Source: a bacterium
GTDB lineage: Bacteria; Hydrothermota; Tepidihabitantia; Tepidihabitantales; Tepidihabitantaceae
Length of the DNA stretch: 64,000 bases
Direction of reading: 5' to 3'
Assembly (NCBI GenBank): GCA_035505375.1
Contig: DATJQV010000066.1
Span: 27,687-91,686 of the forward strand
Under the pieces are notes generated by a model. That model saw only the letters and a list, made by a program, of their open reading frames with translations. It did not search any database and was not told the DNA's origin. The position numbers and the translations under genes are program-made. Below are positions 15,842 through 22,771 of this stretch, piece after piece. Every line of letters starts with the position of its first letter. Positions within the stretch are counted from its first letter, which is position 1.

Positions 15842-17077
15842 ATGCTCTGGCACCTGCTCGTCATTCTGGTCCTGCTCGTCCTGTCTGCCTTCTTCGCCGT
15901 CTCGGAGACCGCACTCTTCTCCCTGACCCCGGGCAGGCGCGAGGAGCTGAGGAATAGCCGCCCCAAGGCGGCACGACGGATTGACGCGCTGCTATCCGAC
16001 ACGGGCCGCCTGCTTGGCACTCTGCTGCTTGGGAACCTCGTCGTCAACACCGCCGCCTCCAGCATCTTCACCCTGATGCTGCTGGGGCTGTCCCGCCGCC
16101 ACGGCATGAATGAGGCGCTGCTGCTCGGCGTCGGCGGAATCGTCCTGACTTTGGTGCTGCTCATGTTCTGCGAAGTTACACCCAAGGTGGTGACCAGCAG
16201 AAGCCCGGAGCGGTTTGCGCCACTTGTCACCGGTCCGATCGAAGTAGCCAGATTGCTCTTGTGGCCCTTTACGGCGTTGTTGATGATGGTGAGCCGGCGA
16301 CTGACTCCGCGTCGGCGCGAACCGGAGACGCTCACCGACGATGAACTCCATACGATGATCGACATCGGCAGGCAGCGCGGCGTCCTGCTCGGTTCCGAGG
16401 AGGACATCCTCGCCAACCTCGTCGGTCTCGAGAGGCGCACTGTCTCCGAAGTGATGACCCCGCGGATTGACATCGTCGCCATTCCCGAGGGTATGACCAT
16501 CCGTGAGGCAATCGTCGTCTGCCGCAACGCAGGCTTCTCCCGGGTTCCGGTCTACAGCGACACCATCGACCACATCAGCGGCACGGCGTACGCCAAGGAT
16601 CTGCTGAGCGCCGCCGACCCCGGCGCACCGGTCTGTTCCCGGTGCCGCCCGGCCTACTTTGTGCCTGAGGTCAAGCGGCTGCCCTCGCTGCTCGACGAAC
16701 TGAGGCGCCGAGGTTCGCACATCGCGGTCGTGGTCGACGAGTTCGGCCAGACGTCGGGGCTGGTTACGCTCGAAGACCTGCTCGAAGCCGTTTTCGGAGA
16801 GATCGTCGACGAGCACGACGTGGCCGAGGAGTTGCCTTACTCCAAGCTGGACGAGCACAGCTACCTGGTGGATGGTGAGATCGACCTTGCGACCCTCAAC
16901 CGGCTCTTCCGACGTGCGTTCACCGGGCTCGGGCACGAGAGGTTGTCGGGTTTCATACAGGACAGGCTCGGCCGGCTCCCTCGCGAGGGCGACGTCATCG
17001 CCCATCGTTCCCTCGAGATAATCGTGAAGGAGACCGACGGCCCGAAGCTGGAGAAAGTTCTGATAAAGAGGAAATGA
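15842..17077 (+). CDS. CorC/HlyC-type CNNM-CBS membrane protein
   Basis: The 411-residue protein has an N-terminal CNNM/DUF21 membrane domain (four hydrophobic segments; SAFFAVSETALFSL, the typical SETA motif), two CBS domains (VMTPRIDIVAIPEG with GFSRVPVYSDTIDHISG, and HIAVVVDEFGQTSGLVTLED) and a C-terminal CorC_HlyC transporter-associated domain (YLVDGEIDLATLNRLF). These proteins are linked to magnesium and cobalt export or resistance. The gene sits in the phoH-ybeY-corC order common in bacteria. The stop codon adjoins the first base of a word-repeat element that recurs after the next gene. Confidence 0.88.
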   Translation: MLWHLLVILVLLVLSAFFAVSETALFSLTPGRREELRNSRPKAARRIDALLSDTGRLLGTLLLGNLVVNTAASSIFTLMLLGLSRRHGMNEALLLGVGGIVLTLVLLMFCEVTPKVVTSRSPERFAPLVTGPIEVARLLLWPFTALLMMVSRRLTPRRREPETLTDDELHTMIDIGRQRGVLLGSEEDILANLVGLERRTVSEVMTPRIDIVAIPEGMTIREAIVVCRNAGFSRVPVYSDTIDHISGTAYAKDLLSAADPGAPVCSRCRPAYFVPEVKRLPSLLDELRRRGSHIAVVVDEFGQTSGLVTLEDLLEAVFGEIVDEHDVAEELPYSKLDEHSYLVDGEIDLATLNRLFRRAFTGLGHERLSGFIQDRLGRLPREGDVIAHRSLEIIVKETDGPKLEKVLIKRK

Positions 17078-17170
17078 CCAATCCCCAATTTCTAATGCCG
17101 GACGAATGTCCAACTCAGGAGAATAGCTCTGCATTCGTTAGGAATTGGCAATTGGGAATTGGGAATTGCG
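17075..17170. repeat. Word-repeat hairpin, family A copy 1
   Basis: The left arm (17078-17099) begins CCAATCCCCAATTTCTAATG and the right arm (17141-17168) is a run of GGAATTGGCAATTGGGAATT, its complement. The core (17101-17140) is non-repetitive. The same left arm, core and right arm recur at 18133-18230; the 47 bases from the core into the right arm match at 36 positions by my count. Confidence 0.65.
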
Positions 17171-17176
17171 CCTGAC

Positions 17177-18118
17177 ATGGAACTTCTTTTCGGGTTCGTC
17201 CTGATTCTCGCCACCGGCTTCTTCGCCGGGTCGGAAACTGCCGTCTACCGCGCCAACTGGATTCGGCTGACCAACTGGGCAAGCCACAACCTTCCGGGCG
17301 CGAAGTCCGCACTTCAGTTCCTGGACCGGCGCGAGTCGACCGTGGTCGTGACTTTGGTCGGCACCAGTTTCTGCGTCGTCTTCGCTACCGAGCTCTTCTC
17401 GCACTTCTTCGAGAGACAGTTCGGTCCGGCATCGGCCACCGCGGCTGTTGTCATTGTCGTCGTCCTCACCATCATCATCGGCGATTACGTACCCAAGGCA
17501 GTGGCCCAGGCGTTCCCCGACCGTTGGCTGCAGCGGGCCGTACTGCCTCTGTCGGTCAGCCGTCTGGTATTCGCGCCCGCCGTCCTGGTCCTCTCCGGGA
17601 TCGCCCGCCTGCTCGCCGCACCCGTCGCCGGTACCGGCCAGCGATTTCCGCTCACGCGTCAGGACTTCCTGGCAGCCATGCAGAGGCGAGACACCGAGTC
17701 CGGTTCGCCCCGAACGGTGACGAACATCGTGTCACGGCTCTTTCGGTTCTCGGCCATGAAGGTCGCCGAGGTCCGCATCCCGCTCGGGCAAGTGAAAGCC
17801 GTGCCCCACACCGCCGGTCTGAACGAGGTGCTGGCGGTCATCAGTCAGTTCGGCTACTCGCGCATCCCGGTCTACCAGGGCGACCTTGCCAACATCACCG
17901 GCGTCATCGTCGCCAAGGACCTGCTCTCGGCTCCGGCCTGGCGCGTCCGGAAGATACCGCGGGTCAACGAGACCGACCGCGCCATGGAGGTCCTGCGCAT
18001 GATGCAGCGCCGCGGCGAGCACCTCGCGGCCGTCGAGAGCGTAGACCATCAGGTCACCGGCATCGTGTCGCTCGAGGACTTGATCGAAGAGCTCGTGGGC
18101 GAAATCCGCTCCGAATGA
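17177..18118 (+). CDS. CNNM-CBS membrane protein lacking the CorC_HlyC domain
   Basis: A 313-residue paralogue of the preceding gene. It has the membrane domain with TGFFAGSETAVYRANWIRL (SETA motif), IIGDYVPKAVAQAF, then two CBS units (QFGYSRIPVYQGDLANITGV and HLAAVESVDHQVTGIVSLED), but stops right after the second CBS (EELVGEIRSE) without the C-terminal transporter-associated domain. The start is placed at ATG 17177; an in-frame TTG at 17159 lies in the repeat arm. Both ends of the gene are bordered by copies of the same word-repeat hairpin. Confidence 0.82.
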   Translation: MELLFGFVLILATGFFAGSETAVYRANWIRLTNWASHNLPGAKSALQFLDRRESTVVVTLVGTSFCVVFATELFSHFFERQFGPASATAAVVIVVVLTIIIGDYVPKAVAQAFPDRWLQRAVLPLSVSRLVFAPAVLVLSGIARLLAAPVAGTGQRFPLTRQDFLAAMQRRDTESGSPRTVTNIVSRLFRFSAMKVAEVRIPLGQVKAVPHTAGLNEVLAVISQFGYSRIPVYQGDLANITGVIVAKDLLSAPAWRVRKIPRVNETDRAMEVLRMMQRRGEHLAAVESVDHQVTGIVSLEDLIEELVGEIRSE

Positions 18119-18132
18119 TGACGGCGGAGAGA

Positions 18133-18230
18133 ATGACCAATCCCCAGTTTCCAATGCCCAACGAGTTTTCAATTCACAAGAACAGCTCCGCCTTCGCTGG
18201 GAATTGGCAATTGGGACTTGGTAATTACGA
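18133..18230. repeat. Word-repeat hairpin, family A copy 2
   Basis: The same element as at 17075-17170: left arm from 18133 (ATGACCAATCCCCAGTTTCC), related core, right arm 18199-18229 (GGGAATTGGCAATTGGGACT). The right arm runs up to the start region of recO, where an in-frame TTG at 18218 could be mistaken for the recO start. Confidence 0.65.
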
Positions 18231-18241
18231 TTCTGAGCGCC

Positions 18242-19174
18242 GTGCGTAGAATCGTCAGGTCCGAGGCCGTCTGTCTCAGCGTCAAGGACTACCACGAGTC
18301 GTCCAAGCTCTTGATGTTCTTCACGCTTGAATACGGGAAGGTAAGCTGCCTGGCCAAAGGCGCGCGCCGGCTCAGGAGCAAGTTCGGCGCTGCGCTCGAT
18401 CTCTTCGCTCAGTCCCGCATCATATACTACATGCGCGAGAACCGCACGCTCTTCACGCTCTCCGACGCCGAGCTTGTCCATTCCTTCAGCTGCTCTCAAC
18501 TCCCCACTCCCGACTCCCTGTCCCGCTTCCTCGCCGCCGAACAGATGACCGAATTCGTTCTCCGGGTCACGCAGCCCAACGACCCGAGCCCACATCTCTA
18601 CCGGCTTCTTCTCAGCTACCTCTCAACCCTTGAGTCGCTCCCGCCGTATTCCTCAACTCCCGACTCTCGACTCTCGACTCCCTGTTCTGCTCTTGTCTGC
18701 TCCTTCCTGCTCAAGGCCGCGAGCTTTCTTGGGTTTCGGCCCGAACTCCGTCGCTGCCTCATCTGCCAGCGTCCCATCGAGAGCCAGCGCCCGGCCTACT
18801 TCGACCCCGGACGCGGCGGCATCGTCTGCCCGCGCTGCGCCGGTGAGAACCCGCGGGGGACAAGGCTCGATCCTGCCGGCCTCGACGCCATCGCCTTCCT
18901 GCTCTACACCCCTGCCGCCGAGATCGCGCACGTCTTCTCGTCTGGTCCGGAGCCGACAACCGGAGACAACCGCCAAGAACGCCAAGGCCGCCAGGATTCC
19001 GATCCGGAGAATCTCCAATCTCCGCCTCCCGTCTCCTCATCCGCTAATCCACAATCTACAATCTACAATCTGCAATCTCCTCTCGACCTCGTCCTCGGTT
19101 TCCTTGGCCACCACTTCGACCCGCTCGTGCTCAACTCCTTCCGCTGGCACGCGGGCCTCGAGCGCAAAGTTTAG
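18242..19174 (+). CDS. recO: DNA repair protein RecO with low-complexity insertions
   Basis: RecO loads RecA at gaps together with RecR. The OB-fold N terminus is clear (RRIVRSEAVCLSVKDYHESS, FFTLEYGKVSCLAKGARRLR) and the zinc finger is CLICQRP with CPRCAGE. Length is about 310 residues, above the usual 230-260, because of in-frame low-complexity insertions: QLPTPDS, then a Ser/Pro/Thr-rich stretch around LESLPPYSSTPDSRLSTP, and a long one after VFSSGPEP up to YNLQSP. These match word repeats in the DNA (for example ACAATCTACAATCTGCAATC at about 19049-19076). The conserved C-terminal helix (FDPLVLNSFRWHAG) follows in frame, so the gene probably works. GTG 18242 fits the family start. Confidence 0.85.
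   Translation: MRRIVRSEAVCLSVKDYHESSKLLMFFTLEYGKVSCLAKGARRLRSKFGAALDLFAQSRIIYYMRENRTLFTLSDAELVHSFSCSQLPTPDSLSRFLAAEQMTEFVLRVTQPNDPSPHLYRLLLSYLSTLESLPPYSSTPDSRLSTPCSALVCSFLLKAASFLGFRPELRRCLICQRPIESQRPAYFDPGRGGIVCPRCAGENPRGTRLDPAGLDAIAFLLYTPAAEIAHVFSSGPEPTTGDNRQERQGRQDSDPENLQSPPPVSSSANPQSTIYNLQSPLDLVLGFLGHHFDPLVLNSFRWHAGLERKV
18960..19082. repeat. Word-repeat insertion inside recO
   Basis: Runs such as CGCCAAGAACGCCAAGGCCG (about 18971-18993) and CAATCTACAATCTACAATCT (about 19050-19070) form an in-frame insertion encoding Gln-, Ser- and Pro-rich residues between two conserved parts of RecO. A smaller pyrimidine run (CCCGACTCTCGACTCTCGAC) lies at about 18658-18678. Confidence 0.5.
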
Positions 19175-19179
19175 CCGGC

Positions 19180-19583
19180 CAGCAACCCGTTATCCGCTAC
19201 GCAACCTGTCGATTTCTTGGTCCTTCTGTCCGGGCGCAACGTTCGGACTGACTCGGCGAGCAACTCGGGAAGCAATTCTCCGGGCAGTCCGGAGAACAAC
19301 GGCCGGAGCTACCTCGGGACCAACCCGGACAGGAACCCGCGGAGTTAGTCGGGCCGCAACGCTCCGACCAACCCGGAGAGGAACGGGTGGAGCAACGGGT
19401 AGACTAACCGGGAAAGCTAACCGGAGAGCAACCGGTGCGGCAACCGGGCAAGTTGCGGAGGGAGTTCCTCGGGGAATTGCGTGGGATGCAACCCCCGGGA
19501 CAAGGGAGAGGGCAACGGATCGGACAACCTCGCAGATGACTCGGTAGGCAATCCCCCGGACGAGGGAGGGGACTTTCGGGAAG
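19180..19583. repeat. Degenerate tandem array with strict 12-bp period, copy 1
   Basis: From 19233 onward the sequence divides cleanly into 12-base units such as CGAGCAACTCGG, GGACCAACCCGG, AGAGCAACCGGT and CAGATGACTCGG, for at least 28 units. The working consensus is NGRGCAACYCGG. Units are rarely identical, yet the spacing is kept. Each unit is roughly palindromic. The array fills the gap between recO and the transposase element; no gene is supported here. Confidence 0.75.
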
Positions 19584-19715
19584 GCGGCCTAGCGCTCGAT
19601 TATTCAAGTGGTTAGACTGGTTTCTGGTCCCGCGGGCATGTATCCAAAGACTAAACTCTCATCCCCCGCCCACATGCACTTTGGGGGATTTCGGGGACAC
19701 AATACTTAATTACAC

Positions 19716-19744
19716 TTGACTTTGGAGAGGGTGACGTGTAAGCT
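19716..19744 (+). promoter_or_regulatory. Possible promoter of the transposase gene
   Basis: TTGACT (19716-19721), 17 bases and TAAGCT (19739-19744); the -10 box is weak. It ends five bases before the ATG at 19750, in the same position as other leaderless promoters in the window. Confidence 0.3.
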
Positions 19745-19749
19745 CGGGC

Positions 19750-20415
19750 ATGGCGAGAATAGCGCGAGTGGTTGCGGCGCAGGTGCCGCATCATGTTGTC
19801 CAGCGTGGGAACCGGCGCCAGCCGGTCTTCTTCAGCACAGCCGACTACAAGGCGTATGTACGAATGATGGCCGCATGGTGCGGGCAGGAGAAAGTCGAGA
19901 TCTGGGCGTACTGCCTGATGCCCAACCATGTGCACCTCGTAGCAGTACCCGATACCGAACAGGGTCTTGCCCGGGCGATCGGCGAGGCCCACCGTCGGTA
20001 CACAGTCCGAGTAAATCAGCGTGAGAACTGGCGCGGTTACCTCTGGCAGGGACGCTTCTCATCATACCCGCTCGATGAGCAGTACCTGCTGGCAGCGGTC
20101 CGCTACGTAGAACTGAATCCGGTGCGGGCCGGTCTGGTCGAGCGGCCATGGCAGTATCCCTGGTCCAGCGCGGCGGCTCATGCACGCGGTCGTGACGATA
20201 CACTAGTGAAGGTGAAGCCGATGCTGAACCGGGTAGAGGACTGGCGCGAGTATCTCACGGGCGAGCAGGACAGCACCGACCTGGAACTCATTCGCCGTCA
20301 CACGCGCAACGGTCGTCCCCTGGGGAACAGCGACTTCGTCGAATCGCTCGAAGCCAGGACTGGCCGAACGCTGGCTCCACTCAGGCGCGGACCCAAGCCG
20401 CGGCAACGGACTTGA
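19750..20415 (+). CDS. REP-associated tyrosine transposase (IS200/IS605 Y1 superfamily)
   Basis: The 221-residue protein begins with HHVVQRGNRRQPVFFSTADY and has the metal-binding HUH pair in YCLMPNHVHLVAVP. It continues with RRYTVRVNQRENWRGYLWQG and the AVRYVELNPVRAGLV block; the catalytic Tyr is probably the one in LLAAVRYVELNP. These are the landmarks of RAYT proteins, which cut single-stranded REP hairpins. Gene and protein are intact. It is the only conventional transposase in the window. Confidence 0.9.
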   Translation: MARIARVVAAQVPHHVVQRGNRRQPVFFSTADYKAYVRMMAAWCGQEKVEIWAYCLMPNHVHLVAVPDTEQGLARAIGEAHRRYTVRVNQRENWRGYLWQGRFSSYPLDEQYLLAAVRYVELNPVRAGLVERPWQYPWSSAAAHARGRDDTLVKVKPMLNRVEDWREYLTGEQDSTDLELIRRHTRNGRPLGNSDFVESLEARTGRTLAPLRRGPKPRQRT

Positions 20416-20464
20416 GATAAGTATTGTGTCCCCGAAATAGGAGGTGTGGTCTCGGATGCCGCGG

Positions 20465-22336
20465 CTACGGCTTTAGCACATACCCGGCGTTGTCGTCGGT
20501 CCCGAGTTCGACGTAGATCTGGGCCGGATTCACCTTGACCGTAAGGAGGACTGACGACGGTTGAGCGATGCCGAGATTGAACTTGAATGTGACCTGCTGG
20601 TTCACCCCAATCGAGTCGGTGCAGACCTGCTGGGTCAGGGAATCTCCGTTTGCACACAACACAGCCCACGTCGGGTACGGCTGATTTCCCGGTGACTGGC
20701 GAGGCGTTGCCCGGTTGCCACGATTCGTGACCCACGCCAACACGGTGTTCGGTGCCTGCAGAATGTACTTGACGCTATCCACCACCAAGTCGGGCCGCGA
20801 CGGATTGCTCTTCTCGGCGATGAAAATCGGCCGAGTCCCAAGGTTCTCCCGCAGCCAGCCGTCAGCATCTGCGTAGCTCGAATTCGGCGAAGAGTGATCG
20901 CCATAGTCCAGAGCGACCGCAAACGTCGTGTCCGACCGTGCCGGGAGCGTGACAGAGATCGGCGGGGCCGTGACCTTGTTGCTCCAGCACACCCACGTCT
21001 TCTTGGAGGTGGCCGGGTCCTCGAACTCATACATCCGCGAGCGCGCGTCGATTGCCGTGTCGCCAGTCAACACCCGTCCGTTGAGCCGCTTGCCGGTGAG
21101 TCTCTCCGCGGTCTGCTTGAAGGCCCAAAGCGGCACATTCGGGCAGTTCCCGTGGGCCCACACAAGCCCCTCGTGTTCAAGCATGTCCGCCGCCCGGAGC
21201 TTCCACCAGTAGTTCCGGTCGAAGCAACCTCCGGGCAGTCCCTTCATGCCCTCCGCCGTCGTGAATGTCTCGCAGCAGTAGTCTGCCTCCTGTTCCGGCG
21301 TCGAGACGGTAGAGTCGATCCACGATGAATCCCACCAGCAGCTCCCCGGCATACTGTGCTCGGTGTTCCATAACTCGCCATAGTCCCCATACTGGCGCAT
21401 GATGCTGCGTAACGTCTCAGCGTGTGCCTCCAGCGACCGAGGCTCAAACGGCCAGCACTTCGGAGGACTCGGTGGTAAGGTCTCCTGGTAGGGATGCGCC
21501 GAGATTGCATCCCAGAAAGGTGGCTTCCCATTGACCAGACCATAGAACTCTCGCAGCCAATCCCTCCCGGCGTAGATCGGCCCGCGGGAGTCAAATCGGC
21601 CCGAGGTATCATTCACCCAGTTTACCGAGTTCACGGCAATCCGGTCGGCCTCATGCCCTTGGATGGCATGAACCGCGGAGTCCACCACCATGGCGTAGCG
21701 GACGTAGAGTGCACACATGTCGTGAAGTCCCGGCCCCACGTGCGGGGCGGAATCGCCGGTGTAGTAGAAATTCGGGTGTACCCACCAGCTTGCGCCGGGG
21801 TCGACCGAGTCCTCGCTATTGACTTCGTTTCCTACCTCCCAGTCGTGAATCGCGTAGCGACAGCTATCACAATGAGCGATGAGATGTCTCAGGTAGCGCA
21901 CCAGATAGTTGTTGGTGTCGGCGGCCGAGTATTCCAACCTACGGGGTGGGGACCGATAGCACCACGTCGTCCCGTGTGTAGTATCATTGACTTGGAACCG
22001 CGAACTCGCCCAGTCGGGCACCTGCGTTAGCAGCCCCAGGATTCGGCACCCTGCGGCACTGTCCAAGAAACGCAGCGATGAGTCGAGATTCGTGTAACTC
22101 CAGCTATCGAGTCCACCGAACTGGATCTCGTGCCAGTCGACGTCGAGCCGCACCGTCCGTACATGAGCACTACTCGTCAACTCAGCAAACTCCGCTGGGT
22201 CAAAGCCATCTTTTGGCAACCCCCACCACGAAACCTCACACGCCCCGAAGTCCAACGAGTCAATCGTATCATGCAGACCCTCCACGCGCAGCGCGATGTC
22301 GGCAGTATCGGGTAGCGACGGACTGCTGCCCGTCAC
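20465..22336 (-). CDS. Secreted glycoside-hydrolase-like protein, C-terminal part after in-frame TAA
   Basis: The 623-codon frame encodes a TIM-barrel hydrolase of clan GH-A type: the acid/base site is HDWEVGNEVN (Asn-Glu at about 170-171) and the nucleophile candidate is Glu 326 in YGELWNTEHS. A beta-sandwich tail follows (VDSVKYILQAPNTVLAWVTN). It resembles GH39-like enzymes, but the family is a guess. The frame continues upstream, without a shift, through 38 more codons to a TAA at 22453-22451 and then into the signal-peptide fragment at 22768. One protein of about 766 residues has therefore been split by a single nonsense codon. If translated alone, the GTG at 22336 would start it without an export signal. 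Confidence 0.65.
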   Translation of the reverse strand: MTGSSPSLPDTADIALRVEGLHDTIDSLDFGACEVSWWGLPKDGFDPAEFAELTSSAHVRTVRLDVDWHEIQFGGLDSWSYTNLDSSLRFLDSAAGCRILGLLTQVPDWASSRFQVNDTTHGTTWCYRSPPRRLEYSAADTNNYLVRYLRHLIAHCDSCRYAIHDWEVGNEVNSEDSVDPGASWWVHPNFYYTGDSAPHVGPGLHDMCALYVRYAMVVDSAVHAIQGHEADRIAVNSVNWVNDTSGRFDSRGPIYAGRDWLREFYGLVNGKPPFWDAISAHPYQETLPPSPPKCWPFEPRSLEAHAETLRSIMRQYGDYGELWNTEHSMPGSCWWDSSWIDSTVSTPEQEADYCCETFTTAEGMKGLPGGCFDRNYWWKLRAADMLEHEGLVWAHGNCPNVPLWAFKQTAERLTGKRLNGRVLTGDTAIDARSRMYEFEDPATSKKTWVCWSNKVTAPPISVTLPARSDTTFAVALDYGDHSSPNSSYADADGWLRENLGTRPIFIAEKSNPSRPDLVVDSVKYILQAPNTVLAWVTNRGNRATPRQSPGNQPYPTWAVLCANGDSLTQQVCTDSIGVNQQVTFKFNLGIAQPSSVLLTVKVNPAQIYVELGTDDNAGYVLKP

Positions 22337-22450
22337 AACAGCGTTGCCGAAGTGGTACGGGTTCCTCGGGTCGTATCCGAACGAGATCGCCGCGCCTGTC
22401 GTCGGCCGCGTGACTTTGATGAGATAGGTTCGTCCGCGAACCGGCTTGTA

Positions 22451-22768
22451 TTATGGGTCAGGAACGAGTGGTACGTTCATCCAGTACCAGCATTGCGTTG
22501 CGTGCGCGCCCTCGAAGTGTGCGATCCGGTGACTCGTTACCGAATCCTCTATCCTTATGTTGAACCTCGAAGTATCAATCGTGTCCCCGACCCAGAAGCT
22601 GACTTGAGTAATGCTGTCCAGCGTGTTGCGTACATATTGGGAGACGCCATGCGAGAGGTCGCCCGATACCGTCCCGATGTTGTCCGAGTACGGAACTACG
22701 TCATAACTCTTGGCCAGCGGCCACATCACCCCGGCCAGAACTAGCAGCAAGAACGCTGCTCTCCTCAT
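22451..22768 (-). CDS. N-terminal fragment of the same secreted protein, ended by TAA
   Basis: The 105-residue product has a signal peptide (RRAAFLLLVLAGVMWPLAKS) and the first part of a beta-sandwich domain (SITQVSFWVGD, CWYWMNVPLVPDP). The stop interrupts the domain; the next codons, read in the same frame, give YKPVRGRTYLIKVTRPTTGA, which continues it plausibly. A strong ribosome-binding site, AGGAGGTAACGT, precedes ATG 22768, three bases after the upstream gene. It is best treated as the 5' part of the gene at 20465. Confidence 0.65.
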   Translation of the reverse strand: MRRAAFLLLVLAGVMWPLAKSYDVVPYSDNIGTVSGDLSHGVSQYVRNTLDSITQVSFWVGDTIDTSRFNIRIEDSVTSHRIAHFEGAHATQCWYWMNVPLVPDP

Positions 22769-22771
22769 ACG

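Larger units (their letters stand above)
19688..20438. mobile_element. REP-associated transposase element with perfect 21-bp inverted ends
   Basis: Bases 19688-19708 and 20418-20438 are perfect inverted copies of each other over 21 bases, containing CGGGGACACAATACTTA on the left. They enclose one Y1-transposase gene. Such genes normally act on REP hairpins in trans; here the ends form a single bounded unit of 751 bp. Confidence 0.75.

Noticed and set aside
18630..19547. Frame translating the 12-bp array as a 4-residue peptide repeat
   Set aside because: It overlaps recO in another frame and reads on only because 12 is a multiple of three; no start signal and no family.
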